A DNA stretch of 64,000 bases from an uncultured Alphaproteobacteria bacterium (GTDB lineage Bacteria > Pseudomonadota > Alphaproteobacteria > RF32 > CAG-239), in NCBI GenBank assembly GCA_944391485.1, contig CALXTQ010000021.1:1-64000 (forward strand), read 5' to 3'. Shown here piece after piece: positions 26,790-34,839 of this stretch; within the stretch, counting starts at the first letter, position 1; the number at the start of each line of letters is the position of its first letter. The notes under the pieces are model-generated. The model had not been told where the DNA came from and did not search any database. It saw only the letters and a list, made by a program, of their open reading frames with translations. The translations under genes and the position numbers were made by a program.

Positions 26790-26817
26790 AAAAGCGGCTT
26801 TCAAAGCCGCTTTTTTT
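26788..26817 (+). terminator. terminator of the chpT-cheR unit
   Basis: AAAAAGCGGCTT and AAGCCGCTTTTT pair around a TCA loop and end in a T run at the cheR stop codon. The A-rich 5' arm makes it bidirectional. Confidence 0.88.
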
Positions 26818-26831
26818 GCCAGATACAGAAA

Positions 26832-26849
26832 GTCCCGGAAAACCGGGAC
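26832..26849 (-). terminator. hairpin downstream of ctrA
   Basis: GTCCCGG and CCGGGAC form a seven-pair stem with an AAAA loop just beyond the ctrA stop on the minus strand. The T run on that side is short, so termination may be shared with the neighbouring bidirectional hairpin. Confidence 0.55.
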
Positions 26850-26856
26850 CCGAAAA

Positions 26857-27549
26857 TTATTTTTTTGTAACTTCGTCAGGATCACGGAGAACATAACCGC
26901 GTCCCCAGACTGTTTCGATATAGTTCTTTCCGCCAGAAGCCTTTTCCAGCTTTTTGCGCAACTTGCAGATAAAGACATCGATAATCTTGAGTTCCGGTTC
27001 GTCAATACCGCCGTACAGGTGGTTCAGAAACTGATCTTTGTTAAGGGTGGATCCCTTGCGCAGCGACAAAAGCTCCATAATGCCATATTCTTTTCCGGTC
27101 AGGTGCAGGGTCTTTGTGCCGACCGTAACCGTCTGCGTATCCAGGTTGACTTCTACTTCGCCGGTACGGATAATGGAATTGGAATGGCCTTTGGAGCGTC
27201 TGACAACTGCCTGAATCCGGGCCAGAAGCTCTGCTTTGTCAAAGGGCTTGGTCAGATAATCGTCAGCGCCGAATCCAAGGCCCTTGACCTTTTTGTCGGG
27301 TTCGGAGAGACCGGACAGAATCAGGACCGGCGTATTGACTTTCGCGGCGCGCAGGCTCTTGAGAACTTCGTAGCCGTTCATGTCCGGCAGCATGAGATCA
27401 AGGATAATAATGTCGTAATCGTAGAGTTTGCCGATTTCCAGCCCGTCTTCGCCGAGGTCGGTTGTATCCACAATCATTCCTTCTTTTTTCAGCATCGTTT
27501 CAATACTTTGCGAAACGGCGTAATCATCTTCCACTAATAAAACCCGCAT
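26857..27549 (-). CDS. ctrA: cell-cycle response regulator CtrA
   Basis: OmpR-type master regulator of 230 residues. The receiver domain has D8/D9 and phospho-acceptor D51 in [13 protein letters not shown]. It also has the hallmark CtrA segment [19 protein letters not shown] and [12 protein letters not shown]. The winged-helix DNA-binding domain contains [25 protein letters not shown] and [11 protein letters not shown] 27549 has GGAGG eight bases upstream; a TTG five codons earlier would destroy that spacing. In relatives CtrA activates flagellar and division genes and may block replication initiation. Here it is divergent from fliI-fliJ and faces chpT. Confidence 0.95.
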   Translation of the reverse strand: MRVLLVEDDYAVSQSIETMLKKEGMIVDTTDLGEDGLEIGKLYDYDIIILDLMLPDMNGYEVLKSLRAAKVNTPVLILSGLSEPDKKVKGLGFGADDYLTKPFDKAELLARIQAVVRRSKGHSNSIIRTGEVEVNLDTQTVTVGTKTLHLTGKEYGIMELLSLRKGSTLNKDQFLNHLYGGIDEPELKIIDVFICKLRKKLEKASGGKNYIETVWGRGYVLRDPDEVTKK

Positions 27550-27851
27550 TTCCAAGACCTCCAAAAATTTTTAATATCAAGATAAGTAGATAATAGCCTT
27601 TAATTTTTTATTTGTTAACTTTTTTAATGACCTGTTAATAATTATTAACGGAAAAGACGGCAAAGGGCGGCGGGACGGCGGAAAATGGGAAAAAGCCATG
27701 TTGGAGCGGTTTACGCGAAGATATCCGCTGCGGATGACGGATTTGAAATGCGGAAGAAACTTGTGAAATAAAAAATAAATGTATATTTTTATGGTATAAA
27801 TATACTTTTTTATTCAATAAATGTATATTATGCGTAAGATAAACGTACATT
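27550..27851. promoter_or_regulatory. ctrA/fliI divergent regulatory region
   Basis: About 300 AT-rich bases between the divergent ctrA and fliI. Near ctrA there are several TTAA pairs (around 27612-27650), but none with the exact seven-base spacing of the CtrA box. Near fliI, AATAAATGTATATT occurs twice (27774-27787 and 27816-27829), starts 42 bases apart, about four helical turns, with GTATAAATATAC between. These look like regulator binding sites. No gene seen. Confidence 0.45.
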
Positions 27852-29243
27852 ATGCCGGCCCTCGTAAATGCAGTCGGCAGTCAAAAGGGGATTGGAGAAA
27901 AAGTTTTGTCGCTGTTGTTTGAGAATGCCGTCAGTTCAGTCAAAAATCTGGAAACCAGCTCGTATTACGGAAAAGTAACGGCGGTTCAGGGCCTGTTCAT
28001 TGAAGTCAGCGGCATCCGGACGCAGTTGTCGATAGGCGACCGCTGTAATGTTTTTTCGACCCAGGGCAGGAAAGTTCCCTGCGAGCTTGTCAGCTTCAAA
28101 GGCGACAAACTGCTTTTAATGCCGTACGGGTCTTTGGAAGGCATCGGTCTCGGCTGCCGGGTGGAGGTCGAAAATGCGGCGCCCGTCATTTATCCTCATC
28201 CGTCCTGGCTGGGAAGGATCATCAACTCCTTTGGCGAAGCTATCGACGGCAAAGGTCCGCTACTGAAAGGGGATAAACCCTATTTCATCAAATCATCGCC
28301 GCCGCCGGCGCAGTTCAGAGACCGTGTCTGCGGCAAGGTTGACCTTGGCGTCAGGGCTGTCAATACGTTTCTGACCATATGCAAGGGACAGCGTATGGGC
28401 ATTTTCGCCGGTTCCGGCGTCGGAAAGTCAACGCTGATGTCCATGCTTGCCAAACATTCTAATGCCGATGTTTCCGTCATCGGCCTGATTGGCGAACGCG
28501 GCCGTGAGGCCAAGGAATTTGTTGAAGATACGCTGGGCGAGGAGGGACTTGCCAAGTCTGTTCTGGTTTTGGCCACGTCTGACGAAAGCCCGCTGATGCG
28601 CAGACAGGCGGCCTATGTGGCCATGGCGGTGTCGGAATATTTTCGCGATCAGAATAAAGACGTGCTTTGCATGATGGATTCTATTACGCGTTTTGCCATG
28701 GCGCAGCGGGAAATAGCCTTGAGCGTGGGAGAGCCTCCCGCGTCAAAAGGATATACGCCGAGCGTTTTTTCGGAACTTCCGAAACTTTTGGAGCGTGCGG
28801 GGCCGGGAGCCGGCACCGGAACCATCACCGGTCTGTTTACGGTACTGGTTGACGGCGATGACCATAACGAGCCGGTGGCGGATGCCGTCCGTTCTATTTT
28901 GGACGGACATATTGTTTTGGATAGAGCCATTGCCGAACGCAACCGGTATCCGGCAATAAATATTCTGCGTTCCATTTCGCGAACCATGCCGGACTGCAAC
29001 ACGCCGGAGGAAAACGAAATTGTTTCAAAGGCCAGACGTTATATTGCTTCTTACGAAGACATGGCGGAGCTGATACGTCTGGGGGCATATAAAAAGGGAT
29101 CAAACCGCGAAGTTGACGAAGCGATTTTTTATTATCCGAAAATCGAAGCCTTTTTGTCTCAGAAAAAGAACGAGAAAATAACGCTGGCCGAAGGCTATCT
29201 GCAGCTGAAGGAAATTCTTGATACGCCTTATAAGCCGGCGTAG
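27852..29243 (+). CDS. fliI: flagellum-specific ATPase FliI
   Basis: Hexameric ATPase that energises type III export of flagellar subunits. Of 463 residues, the Walker A is in GIFAGSGVGKSTLMSML near 180. The catalytic region follows in LIGERGREAKEF, Walker B in VLCMMDSITRFAMAQRE, and then GEPPASKGYTPSVF, all typical for FliI. No strong ribosome binding site precedes ATG 27852. A TTG at 27906 lies behind a purine-rich stretch and is an alternative. Followed after 11 bases by fliJ. Confidence 0.95.
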   Translation: MPALVNAVGSQKGIGEKVLSLLFENAVSSVKNLETSSYYGKVTAVQGLFIEVSGIRTQLSIGDRCNVFSTQGRKVPCELVSFKGDKLLLMPYGSLEGIGLGCRVEVENAAPVIYPHPSWLGRIINSFGEAIDGKGPLLKGDKPYFIKSSPPPAQFRDRVCGKVDLGVRAVNTFLTICKGQRMGIFAGSGVGKSTLMSMLAKHSNADVSVIGLIGERGREAKEFVEDTLGEEGLAKSVLVLATSDESPLMRRQAAYVAMAVSEYFRDQNKDVLCMMDSITRFAMAQREIALSVGEPPASKGYTPSVFSELPKLLERAGPGAGTGTITGLFTVLVDGDDHNEPVADAVRSILDGHIVLDRAIAERNRYPAINILRSISRTMPDCNTPEENEIVSKARRYIASYEDMAELIRLGAYKKGSNREVDEAIFYYPKIEAFLSQKKNEKITLAEGYLQLKEILDTPYKPA

Positions 29244-29254
29244 GATGACCGGAC

Positions 29255-29677
29255 ATGAAAAGTTCTCTCCAAACCCTGACCAGAATACAAAAATTCCAGA
29301 TTGATGAGCAGCGAAAGATTCTGAATGGCTGTCTGGCTGAGGAAGAGGAGCTTGTTGCCGGACTGTCTGAGTTAAACAGACAGTTTTCTGAGGAAAAACG
29401 GTTTGCGCAGGACAATCCGGGCGTGGGAGATTTCGGAACTTATACCAGGCGTTACCTTCAAGAGCGGGAAGCTTTTGAAACAAAAATCGCGGCAGTGCGC
29501 CGGAAAATTGAAGAAATCCGGGACATCATCGCCGATTTGTTCAAAGAGCAGAAAACCTATGAGATTGTCGATGAAAACCGCAGAAAACGCGCGGAAAAGG
29601 AAGAAAATGCCAAGGAACAGAAAACGCTTGATGAAATCGGCACCAATAATTTCATCAGAAATAAAAACAAAAATTAA
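29255..29677 (+). CDS. fliJ: FliJ-like flagellar export chaperone
   Basis: A 140-residue, almost entirely helical, charged protein fitting the FliJ coiled-coil hairpin that sits in the FliI hexamer pore and helps substrate delivery. Sequence conservation in this family is low. The call rests on size, predicted coiled coil (heptads through EEEELVAGLSELNRQFSEE and the region 60-110) and its position directly after fliI. No other flagellar genes lie in the window. Confidence 0.8.
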   Translation: MKSSLQTLTRIQKFQIDEQRKILNGCLAEEEELVAGLSELNRQFSEEKRFAQDNPGVGDFGTYTRRYLQEREAFETKIAAVRRKIEEIRDIIADLFKEQKTYEIVDENRRKRAEKEENAKEQKTLDEIGTNNFIRNKNKN

Positions 29678-29819
29678 CCGGGTGGCGCCTTCGCAATTTC
29701 AAAAAAAGCAAAGTTTTCGGAGAGTTGTTTTGCCAGTTTATAAAAATGAGTATTTTCTGTTGAAAGCCGGATAAAAAATTTCTATATCTTTAACAGAAAC
29801 TTTTAGAGGAGAAAACAAT

Positions 29820-30389
29820 ATGTTTGAATTACCATCTCTGCCTTACGGCATGAATGCGCTGGAACCGTACATCTCGGAAAAAACGATGGAATTTCATTAT
29901 GGCAAACACCATCGGGCTTATGTCGACAATCTGAACAAACTGATAAGAGATACCGAGTTCGAAAACATGTCTCTGGAGGATATTGTCAAAAATACGGCTG
30001 ACCGCAAAGAATTTGCCGGAATTTTCAACAATGCCGCCCAGGCGTGGAATCATGCCTTTTTCTGGAAGTGCATGCAGAAAAACGGCGGCGGAGCTCCGCA
30101 GGGAGAGCTGCTCAAAAAAATAGAAAAAGATTTCGGATCATATGAAAAATTCAGAGAGGAATTCAAAACGGCGGCGACCACGCAGTTTGGCAGTGGCTGG
30201 GCCTGGCTGGCCGAAAAAAACGGAAAATTAAGCGTCATTAAGACGTCGAATGCCGATACGCCGCTGGCGCACGGATATAAGCCGCTGATAACGATAGACG
30301 TCTGGGAGCATGCTTATTATCTGGATTACCAAAACCGTCGTCCGGACTTTGTGGATGCGTTTCTTGATCATCTGGTCAATTGGAACTGA
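29820..30389 (+). CDS. sodB: superoxide dismutase, Fe/Mn family (probably Fe)
   Basis: Dismutates superoxide in the cytoplasm. The 189-residue protein contains all four metal ligands: His in [11 protein letters not shown], His in [11 protein letters not shown], and Asp plus His in [25 protein letters not shown] and GSGWAWL are typical of iron enzymes. ATG follows AGAGGAGA. Monocistronic with its own terminator. Confidence 0.96.
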   Translation: MFELPSLPYGMNALEPYISEKTMEFHYGKHHRAYVDNLNKLIRDTEFENMSLEDIVKNTADRKEFAGIFNNAAQAWNHAFFWKCMQKNGGGAPQGELLKKIEKDFGSYEKFREEFKTAATTQFGSGWAWLAEKNGKLSVIKTSNADTPLAHGYKPLITIDVWEHAYYLDYQNRRPDFVDAFLDHLVNWN

Positions 30390-30395
30390 TAAGGC

Positions 30396-30426
30396 AACCC
30401 CTTAAGAAAGATCTTAAGGGGTTTTT
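30396..30426 (+). terminator. terminator of sodB
   Basis: AACCCCTTAAG (30396) and CTTAAGGGGTT (30413) form an eleven-pair stem with a six-base loop, followed by T. Confidence 0.88.
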
Positions 30427-30482
30427 AATGAATTATGTATAAATTATTGTGCATAAAATAAATGTTGCCGGGGCTTTTATTA

Positions 30483-30510
30483 TTGACAAATTTTGTCTAA
30501 ATGCTAAAAT
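30483..30510 (+). promoter_or_regulatory. sigma-70-type promoter with palindrome at -35
   Basis: TTGACA (30483-30488), 16-base spacer, TAAAAT (30505-30510), about 39 bases before the next ATG. GACAAATTTTGTC, a near-perfect palindrome (30485-30497), overlaps the -35 box and could be an operator. Confidence 0.7.
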
Positions 30511-30548
30511 AAAAGTCAGGAATAAGGGCAACATGACGGAGTATTCCA

Positions 30549-31040
30549 ATGGACAAGAAAAAGAACGATAAAATTATAAGAGTAAAAGTTAATCTCAGCC
30601 GGATAGGAAGATTTTTCAAAAGCGGAAGGGATGTAGTCCTTTCCGGCGGTGCGGCGTATATCGGCATCAAGCTTTATAAAATGGGGTTTGCCGTTGGCAG
30701 CAGCGCGGCGGACGGTTATTTTGGCGGCGGCGTCAGTATGGTTGGCGGCGCAATGGTTCTCGGTGGCGTGGGTCTGGCTCTCTATTATGCCTGCCAGAAT
30801 GAAGATATGCGCAACGGACTGATCTACGGACTTAATAAGCTGGAACAGGGCGCTAATGCCGTCGGTCGCGGAATTCGCAAGTCAAATATAATTTATCAGC
30901 AAAAAGTAAAGCCTTTTGTCCGGCAGAAAATGAAGCGTCTGCAGAAAAAGGCCAGAACCGGTTATCCGGTAGGCTCCAGACTGGATTTGAGCGGTCCTAA
31001 CATTAAAGTCCTGAAAGAAAGTAGTGGCAAGAGCTTATAA
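30549..31040 (+). CDS. small membrane-associated protein, unknown function
   Basis: A 163-residue basic protein. The middle (about residues 35-85) is glycine-rich and hydrophobic, with one or two possible membrane helices (VSMVGGAMVLGGVGLALYYA). Both ends are strongly basic (MDKKKNDKIIRVKVNLSRIG and RQKMKRLQKKARTG). No family recognised. ATG follows GGAG, a good promoter lies upstream, and the stop overlaps the next start (TAATG), so the pair is translationally coupled. Confidence 0.65.
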   Translation: MDKKKNDKIIRVKVNLSRIGRFFKSGRDVVLSGGAAYIGIKLYKMGFAVGSSAADGYFGGGVSMVGGAMVLGGVGLALYYACQNEDMRNGLIYGLNKLEQGANAVGRGIRKSNIIYQQKVKPFVRQKMKRLQKKARTGYPVGSRLDLSGPNIKVLKESSGKSL

Positions 31041-31426
31041 TGAGCGGGTATATGACAGAGAAAGATTTTTTGGTTGCTGAGGGAGATGCCGGAGAGCTGT
31101 ATATTTTTTTGCATGCCAAGCAGAATTCTCCCCAGTCTCCCGTAATTATCTATGACGGCAGGGATCATGCCGTATTTCTCCGCAATCCCGACCAGAAAAT
31201 AATTTTGGACTATATTCATCCCGATGTCAGAGAGCAGCTGCGGCATGCTCATGACGTAATTGTGGTTGAAACCATATTGGAAAACATAAAAGACAGTTAT
31301 CTTGTCAATATGAAGATTGTGGACAACATTCCCGTCGATTGGAGCAAAATAGGGCTGACCACATGGGAAGAGGCGGTGTTGAATGTAAAAAACGATGAAA
31401 GTTCAAAAAACTCTTGCCAAATATAA
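31040..31426 (+). CDS. hypothetical cytosolic protein
   Basis: A 128-residue acidic protein of unknown family, with alternating strands and helices (LYIFLHAKQN, VIIYDGRDHAVFL, DYIHPDVREQL) and no signal or membrane segment. Coupled to the preceding membrane gene by a one-base overlap, so they probably act together. It ends 30 bases before tRNA-Glu. Confidence 0.65.
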   Translation: MSGYMTEKDFLVAEGDAGELYIFLHAKQNSPQSPVIIYDGRDHAVFLRNPDQKIILDYIHPDVREQLRHAHDVIVVETILENIKDSYLVNMKIVDNIPVDWSKIGLTTWEEAVLNVKNDESSKNSCQI

Positions 31427-31456
31427 AAAACTATATTAATTAAGTCATAGTTTCAT

Positions 31457-31532
31457 GGTCCCATCGTCTAGTGGCCTAGGACGCGGCCCTCTCAAGGCTG
31501 CAACACGGGTTCAAATCCCGTTGGGATCACCA
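31457..31532 (+). tRNA. tRNA-Glu(CTC)
   Basis: A 76-base cloverleaf. Acceptor GGTCCCA pairs with TGGGATC, the encoded CCA is at the 3' end, and the T arm contains GGGTTCAAATCCC. Anticodon stem CGGCC/GGCTG has loop CTCTCAA and anticodon CTC, reading GAG. The 3' end continues into an inverted repeat. Confidence 0.95.
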
Positions 31533-31569
31533 CTAAAAAAGCGCCATTAAGGCGCTTTTTTAGTGGTGA
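31525..31569 (+). terminator. tRNA-Glu terminator formed by a long inverted repeat
   Basis: GCGCC and GGCGC with flanking AAAAAA/TTTTTT form a typical terminator after the tRNA. The inverted repeat extends outward for about 20 bases per arm (ATCACCACTAAAAAAGCGCC and its complement), including the tRNA CCA end in the 5' arm. Confidence 0.85.
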
Positions 31570-31848
31570 TGCGCAGCGGAGTTAATATTGCGAGCCAAAT
31601 TAATTTGAGCGAAGCAATAATTACGAAGCAAGTGCCCGAAGCGAAGTTGTTGAGCGCTAAAGCGAAACTTACGGAGCAAGACACCAAAAGCGCCTTAATG
31701 GCGCTTTTTTAGTGGTGATGCGCAGCGAAGTTAATATTGCGAGCCAAATTGATTTGAGCGAAGCAATAATTACGAAGCAAGTGCCCGAAGCGAAGTTGTT
31801 GAGCGCTAAAGCGAAACTTACGGAGCAAGACACCAAAAGCGCCTTAAT
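31551..31848 (+). repeat. two tandem 149-bp palindromic repeat units after tRNA-Glu
   Basis: Two units of 149 bases follow head to tail (31551-31699 and 31700-31848), differing at only two positions I can see. Each starts with the terminator arm GGCGCTTTTTTAGTGGTG, holds a short palindrome (CAAATTAATTTG in unit 1), many GCGAAG-like words, and ends with the hairpin arm AGCGCC. Each unit is also an open frame of about 49 codons with no stop until its end. A partial third start (GGCGCTTTTTTA) follows at 31849. This resembles a tRNA-associated palindromic element, possibly mobile. Confidence 0.85.
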
Positions 31849-32176
31849 GGCGCTTTTTTATACGTTATCGCAAAATGCCGACATTGTTCACCGTTTGGAG
31901 GTTACGCCTCAAAAAGCAATGCAGGCAGGAGCACAATTTATAATGTTTAAAACAGAAAATGATTATGAGCAATGGGCCCAAAACAATAAATTTCAAGGTT
32001 CATTTAAATCGAATAGCGCATATATGCAATCTTTGGCGAAACAAATTGAATCAGGAAATGCTGTATATATCAATGCTACATCTCGCGGTATCCTGCCGCG
32101 TATTTCAGTGCTTGACAACGCACAAAACGGAAATGGTCAAGATACAAATATACAGAATAAAGCTCGGGAATTGTAA
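31712..32176 (+). CDS. doubtful gene reading out of the second repeat unit
   Basis: A 154-codon frame beginning GTG in repeat unit 2. The first ~48 residues are translated repeat (NIASQIDLSEAIITKQ and on). The rest (YTLSQNADIVHRLEV to the end) looks like real protein sequence and contains KTENDYEQWAQNN and SRGILPRISVL. An internal ATG at 31847 within the hairpin would give a shorter protein. No family known. It may be the tail of a gene invaded or truncated by the repeat. AT-rich compared with its neighbours. Confidence 0.4.
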   Translation: MVMRSEVNIASQIDLSEAIITKQVPEAKLLSAKAKLTEQDTKSALMALFYTLSQNADIVHRLEVTPQKAMQAGAQFIMFKTENDYEQWAQNNKFQGSFKSNSAYMQSLAKQIESGNAVYINATSRGILPRISVLDNAQNGNGQDTNIQNKAREL

Positions 32177-32290
32177 ATTAAATATAGCCAATTCAGGCAA
32201 CAGTCTGTAAAATGACTGTATTTTCTTTATTATCTCCTTACCTAAGTGGTACGAATATGTTCCTTTAAGAGGTTATGCAAGTCGTTTTTA

Positions 32291-32866
32291 TCAATAAAAC
32301 ACGATACCCGCACCGGCGCTGAGCGCCAGAACCGTTACTGGATTAAGCCTGAATTTTCTGAGCAGGACAAATGAGGCGAGGGCGATAATCAAAGCCGGAA
32401 CGTCAAAGTTCTGCACATTCAGGGATAATTGATTATGCCCGGTCAGTGCCAGCAGCAGAATACCGGCGCCGGCAGAGCCGATAAGTCCCGTAGCAACGGC
32501 TTTAAGCCCCTGTAAAACAGCCATGATGACATCTGAATTTCTGTGGCTGCAGAAAAAATTATATCCGACGAGAGAAATCGCAAAACCTGAAATAACACAG
32601 CTGACAGTAGCAATAACAGCGCCGAGGAACCCGGCGACCTTGTAGCCGGTAATTGCGGAAAGATTGATTGCTATGGCTCCCGGTGCCGATTGCGCGATGG
32701 CCGCCATTTCCAGAAGTTCGTCAAAATTAAAGGCTCTGGCATTGTCGACAAACTGTTTCTTGATCAGCGGAATAATCATGTAGCCGCCGCCGATGGCAAG
32801 ACAGCTGATAAGCACATTGGTTTTGAACAACCACCACAGACGATATAATAAACTTCTTTCCTGCAT
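32291..32866 (-). CDS. chrA: single-domain chromate-ion transporter family protein
   Basis: A 191-residue inner-membrane protein covering one CHR domain: CLAIGGGYMIIPLIKKQF near 25, AQSAPGAIAINLSAITGYK near 60, then four to five hydrophobic helices. Full-length ChrA has two such domains. Short-chain versions normally occur as adjacent gene pairs, yet no partner is next to this one. Chromate or sulfate-like anion export is the family role; the actual substrate is unknown. ATG follows AGGAAT. Confidence 0.82.
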   Translation of the reverse strand: MQERSLLYRLWWLFKTNVLISCLAIGGGYMIIPLIKKQFVDNARAFNFDELLEMAAIAQSAPGAIAINLSAITGYKVAGFLGAVIATVSCVISGFAISLVGYNFFCSHRNSDVIMAVLQGLKAVATGLIGSAGAGILLLALTGHNQLSLNVQNFDVPALIIALASFVLLRKFRLNPVTVLALSAGAGIVFY

Positions 32867-32958
32867 ATTCCTATAACTGCTTTTTCCTATTCAAATCGGT
32901 TCAAAACATCATATTTTCGGAGCTTGTGTCTCAGAATTTTCTTTTTATATTTTCCTGC

Positions 32959-34170
32959 TCACATATTTGCGGCTTTTAACGGTTCGCTTTCAAAATCGCT
33001 GAGCTTTTCGTGCAAAATTTTTGCCGCCGTCTGACCGGACGCAATCGCCTCAACAATTGTTGAACCGCCGTGTTTGCAGTCTCCGGCGTAAATAATTTTG
33101 TCGGTGTCGTTCTGGCGGTCTGCAAAACTGCCGATTGCCTTGATGATCAGATCAAAGCCTTTGCGCTCGATTGTCGTGTCCGGCAAAGGCAGCAGCCTGT
33201 CGTCCTCAAAATAGTTTTTACAGGTATAAAGAGACAATTTGCCATTGCCGGGCTCAATTTTGACCGGACTTGTCATGGTCGTAACATCAATTTTCTGGTC
33301 AATAAGCTCCATATATTCGGTTCTGGTAATTTTCATGTCCGACAGTTTGCGTCGGACAAACATCTCGACATTTTTTGCGCCGTTTGAGCGGGCCGTAAAT
33401 GCGCAGTCGACAGCGACGCAGCCACCGCCGATAACGGCAACATTTTCGGCGTTCTGATATTTTTGCGGATTTCCCAGATAATCCATAAACGAGAGGGCGT
33501 CCTTTTCTCCTTCAATATTGAGGGCTGTGCAGTTAGGTTCGCCGCTGGCGACAATCACGCCGTCAAAACCGTTTTCAAGCAATTGGTGCGGATTGGATAC
33601 AGAGAATTTCAGCTGAAGAGTAATAAGTCCCTTGTGGCGGATGAAATCCCAGTCTTTTTCAATAACCTCGTGGGGCAGGCGGCTTTTGGGAATCATTTTC
33701 AGTGCGCCGCCGATTTCTCCGGATGCTTCGTAGATCGTTATCTTATATCCGTGCCGCGCCAGTGCCGAAGCCGCGGACATTCCCGCCGGGCCGGCGCCGA
33801 CAACGGCAATGTTTTTGCCGTTGTATTGTTTTACGGTTTCTTCCGTCTCGTCCTTTTCGCGGTAGTTTTCCAAAATGGTGGCCTGAACTTTCGGAATATT
33901 GATGGCAAAGTCAATGCGGCTGCGGGTGCAGGCTTTCATACAGAACTTGTCGGGACAGATCAGGCCGCAGGTTTGTCCCATGGGATTGGTTCTGGTAATG
34001 GTCTTTACGGCTTCTTTATAATTGCCGTTTTTGGCATGATTGATAAATTCCTGAGGATTGCAGTTAACCGGACAGGCATTCATGCAGGGCTGGTTTTTGC
34101 AGTTGAGACAGCGATCCAGCTCTGCCTGCAGCTGCGGTTTGTTCAGATAAAGATTTTTGGAAGTTGTCAT
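32959..34170 (-). CDS. GltD/PreT-like NAD(P)H-dependent flavoprotein
   Basis: A 403-residue oxidoreductase. An N-terminal cysteine-rich helical domain (CLNCKNQPCMNACPVNC and CGLICPDKFCMKAC) binds two 4Fe-4S clusters as in glutamate-synthase small subunits and dihydropyrimidine dehydrogenase chain A. Then come an FAD motif (NIAVVGAGPAGMSAASALA near 120) and an NAD(P) motif (VAVIGGGCVAVDCA near 245). The C-terminal FAD contact is YAGDCKHGGSTIVEAIASG. These proteins pass electrons to a partner (GltB or PreA), and neither is in the window, so its acceptor is unknown. Confidence 0.85.
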   Translation of the reverse strand: MTTSKNLYLNKPQLQAELDRCLNCKNQPCMNACPVNCNPQEFINHAKNGNYKEAVKTITRTNPMGQTCGLICPDKFCMKACTRSRIDFAINIPKVQATILENYREKDETEETVKQYNGKNIAVVGAGPAGMSAASALARHGYKITIYEASGEIGGALKMIPKSRLPHEVIEKDWDFIRHKGLITLQLKFSVSNPHQLLENGFDGVIVASGEPNCTALNIEGEKDALSFMDYLGNPQKYQNAENVAVIGGGCVAVDCAFTARSNGAKNVEMFVRRKLSDMKITRTEYMELIDQKIDVTTMTSPVKIEPGNGKLSLYTCKNYFEDDRLLPLPDTTIERKGFDLIIKAIGSFADRQNDTDKIIYAGDCKHGGSTIVEAIASGQTAAKILHEKLSDFESEPLKAANM

Positions 34171-34227
34171 AATTTCAGTCCGTCAGTTCTATTTTTGCTT
34201 AGTATAATTCCCCGAGTTTCCTTCAAG

Positions 34228-34722
34228 TCAAGAACTTTTTTTCTTTACATGACGTTTTATAAGTTTTTCGATAGCTTCGGCATCTTCTTTTTCCATAGCA
34301 TACAGCGGAATGGAAAAAGCGGAAAATTCGGAGTTTCGGCACAGCCACTGCATAAAATTGAGTTTATAGCGTGAGATGTCTTTCACTCTGAGAATAACAA
34401 TCTGTTTTTTGTAATGTTCTCCGACGGTAACTGTTTCGGCTTTTGTAATGTCTTTCCATTTCAGCGGCTGGCAGAAATCAATGGCTATGCTTTCCGGCGT
34501 AATGACCGCCAGAGGATGCCGGATGGCCATGGCCGTCAAAGTTGCCAGAATGGAAAGAAGACAGAGCGTAATGGCCAGACAATACGCCAGGCCGTATTCA
34601 GGAAAAATCAGCCATGTAAACCACAGCGCCAGCAAAAATATTCCGATATTAAACAGCAGAAACAGCGCCTGTTTGCGTCTGCTGTAATGAAAAATATGTG
34701 TTTTAGAAACGGATCCGGTCAT
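34228..34722 (-). CDS. two-helix membrane protein with PH-like tail
   Basis: 164 residues from ATG 34722, placed behind GGGAGAGAAG; a longer frame to 34758 lacks a ribosome site. Two adjacent hydrophobic helices (LFLLFNIGIFLLALWFTWLI and LAYCLAITLCLLSILATLTA). A cytoplasmic domain follows with the pattern ITPESIAID, WKDI and a helical end AEAIEKLIKRHVKKK. That pattern resembles bacterial PH-like (STM3941-type) proteins; this is an inference. Function unknown. Confidence 0.65.
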   Translation of the reverse strand: MTGSVSKTHIFHYSRRKQALFLLFNIGIFLLALWFTWLIFPEYGLAYCLAITLCLLSILATLTAMAIRHPLAVITPESIAIDFCQPLKWKDITKAETVTVGEHYKKQIVILRVKDISRYKLNFMQWLCRNSEFSAFSIPLYAMEKEDAEAIEKLIKRHVKKKSS

Positions 34723-34839
34723 TTTTTCTTCTCTCCCAAAACAATATTTTACAGCCAAATGAACGGGAAAGCAAATATTTATTCTTTTAACGCATTGTCA
34801 ATTTGTTTAGAATAAAATCAACAACTAAAGGACGGAAAA

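Noticed and set aside
27600..27660. CtrA boxes upstream of ctrA
   Set aside because: TTAA pairs occur with spacings of 5, 6 and 11 bases but not the seven of the consensus, in a very AT-rich background.
31551..31848. CRISPR array
   Set aside because: Two adjacent 149-bp copies without unique spacers and with in-frame coding; not CRISPR architecture. No other short-repeat array was seen in the window.
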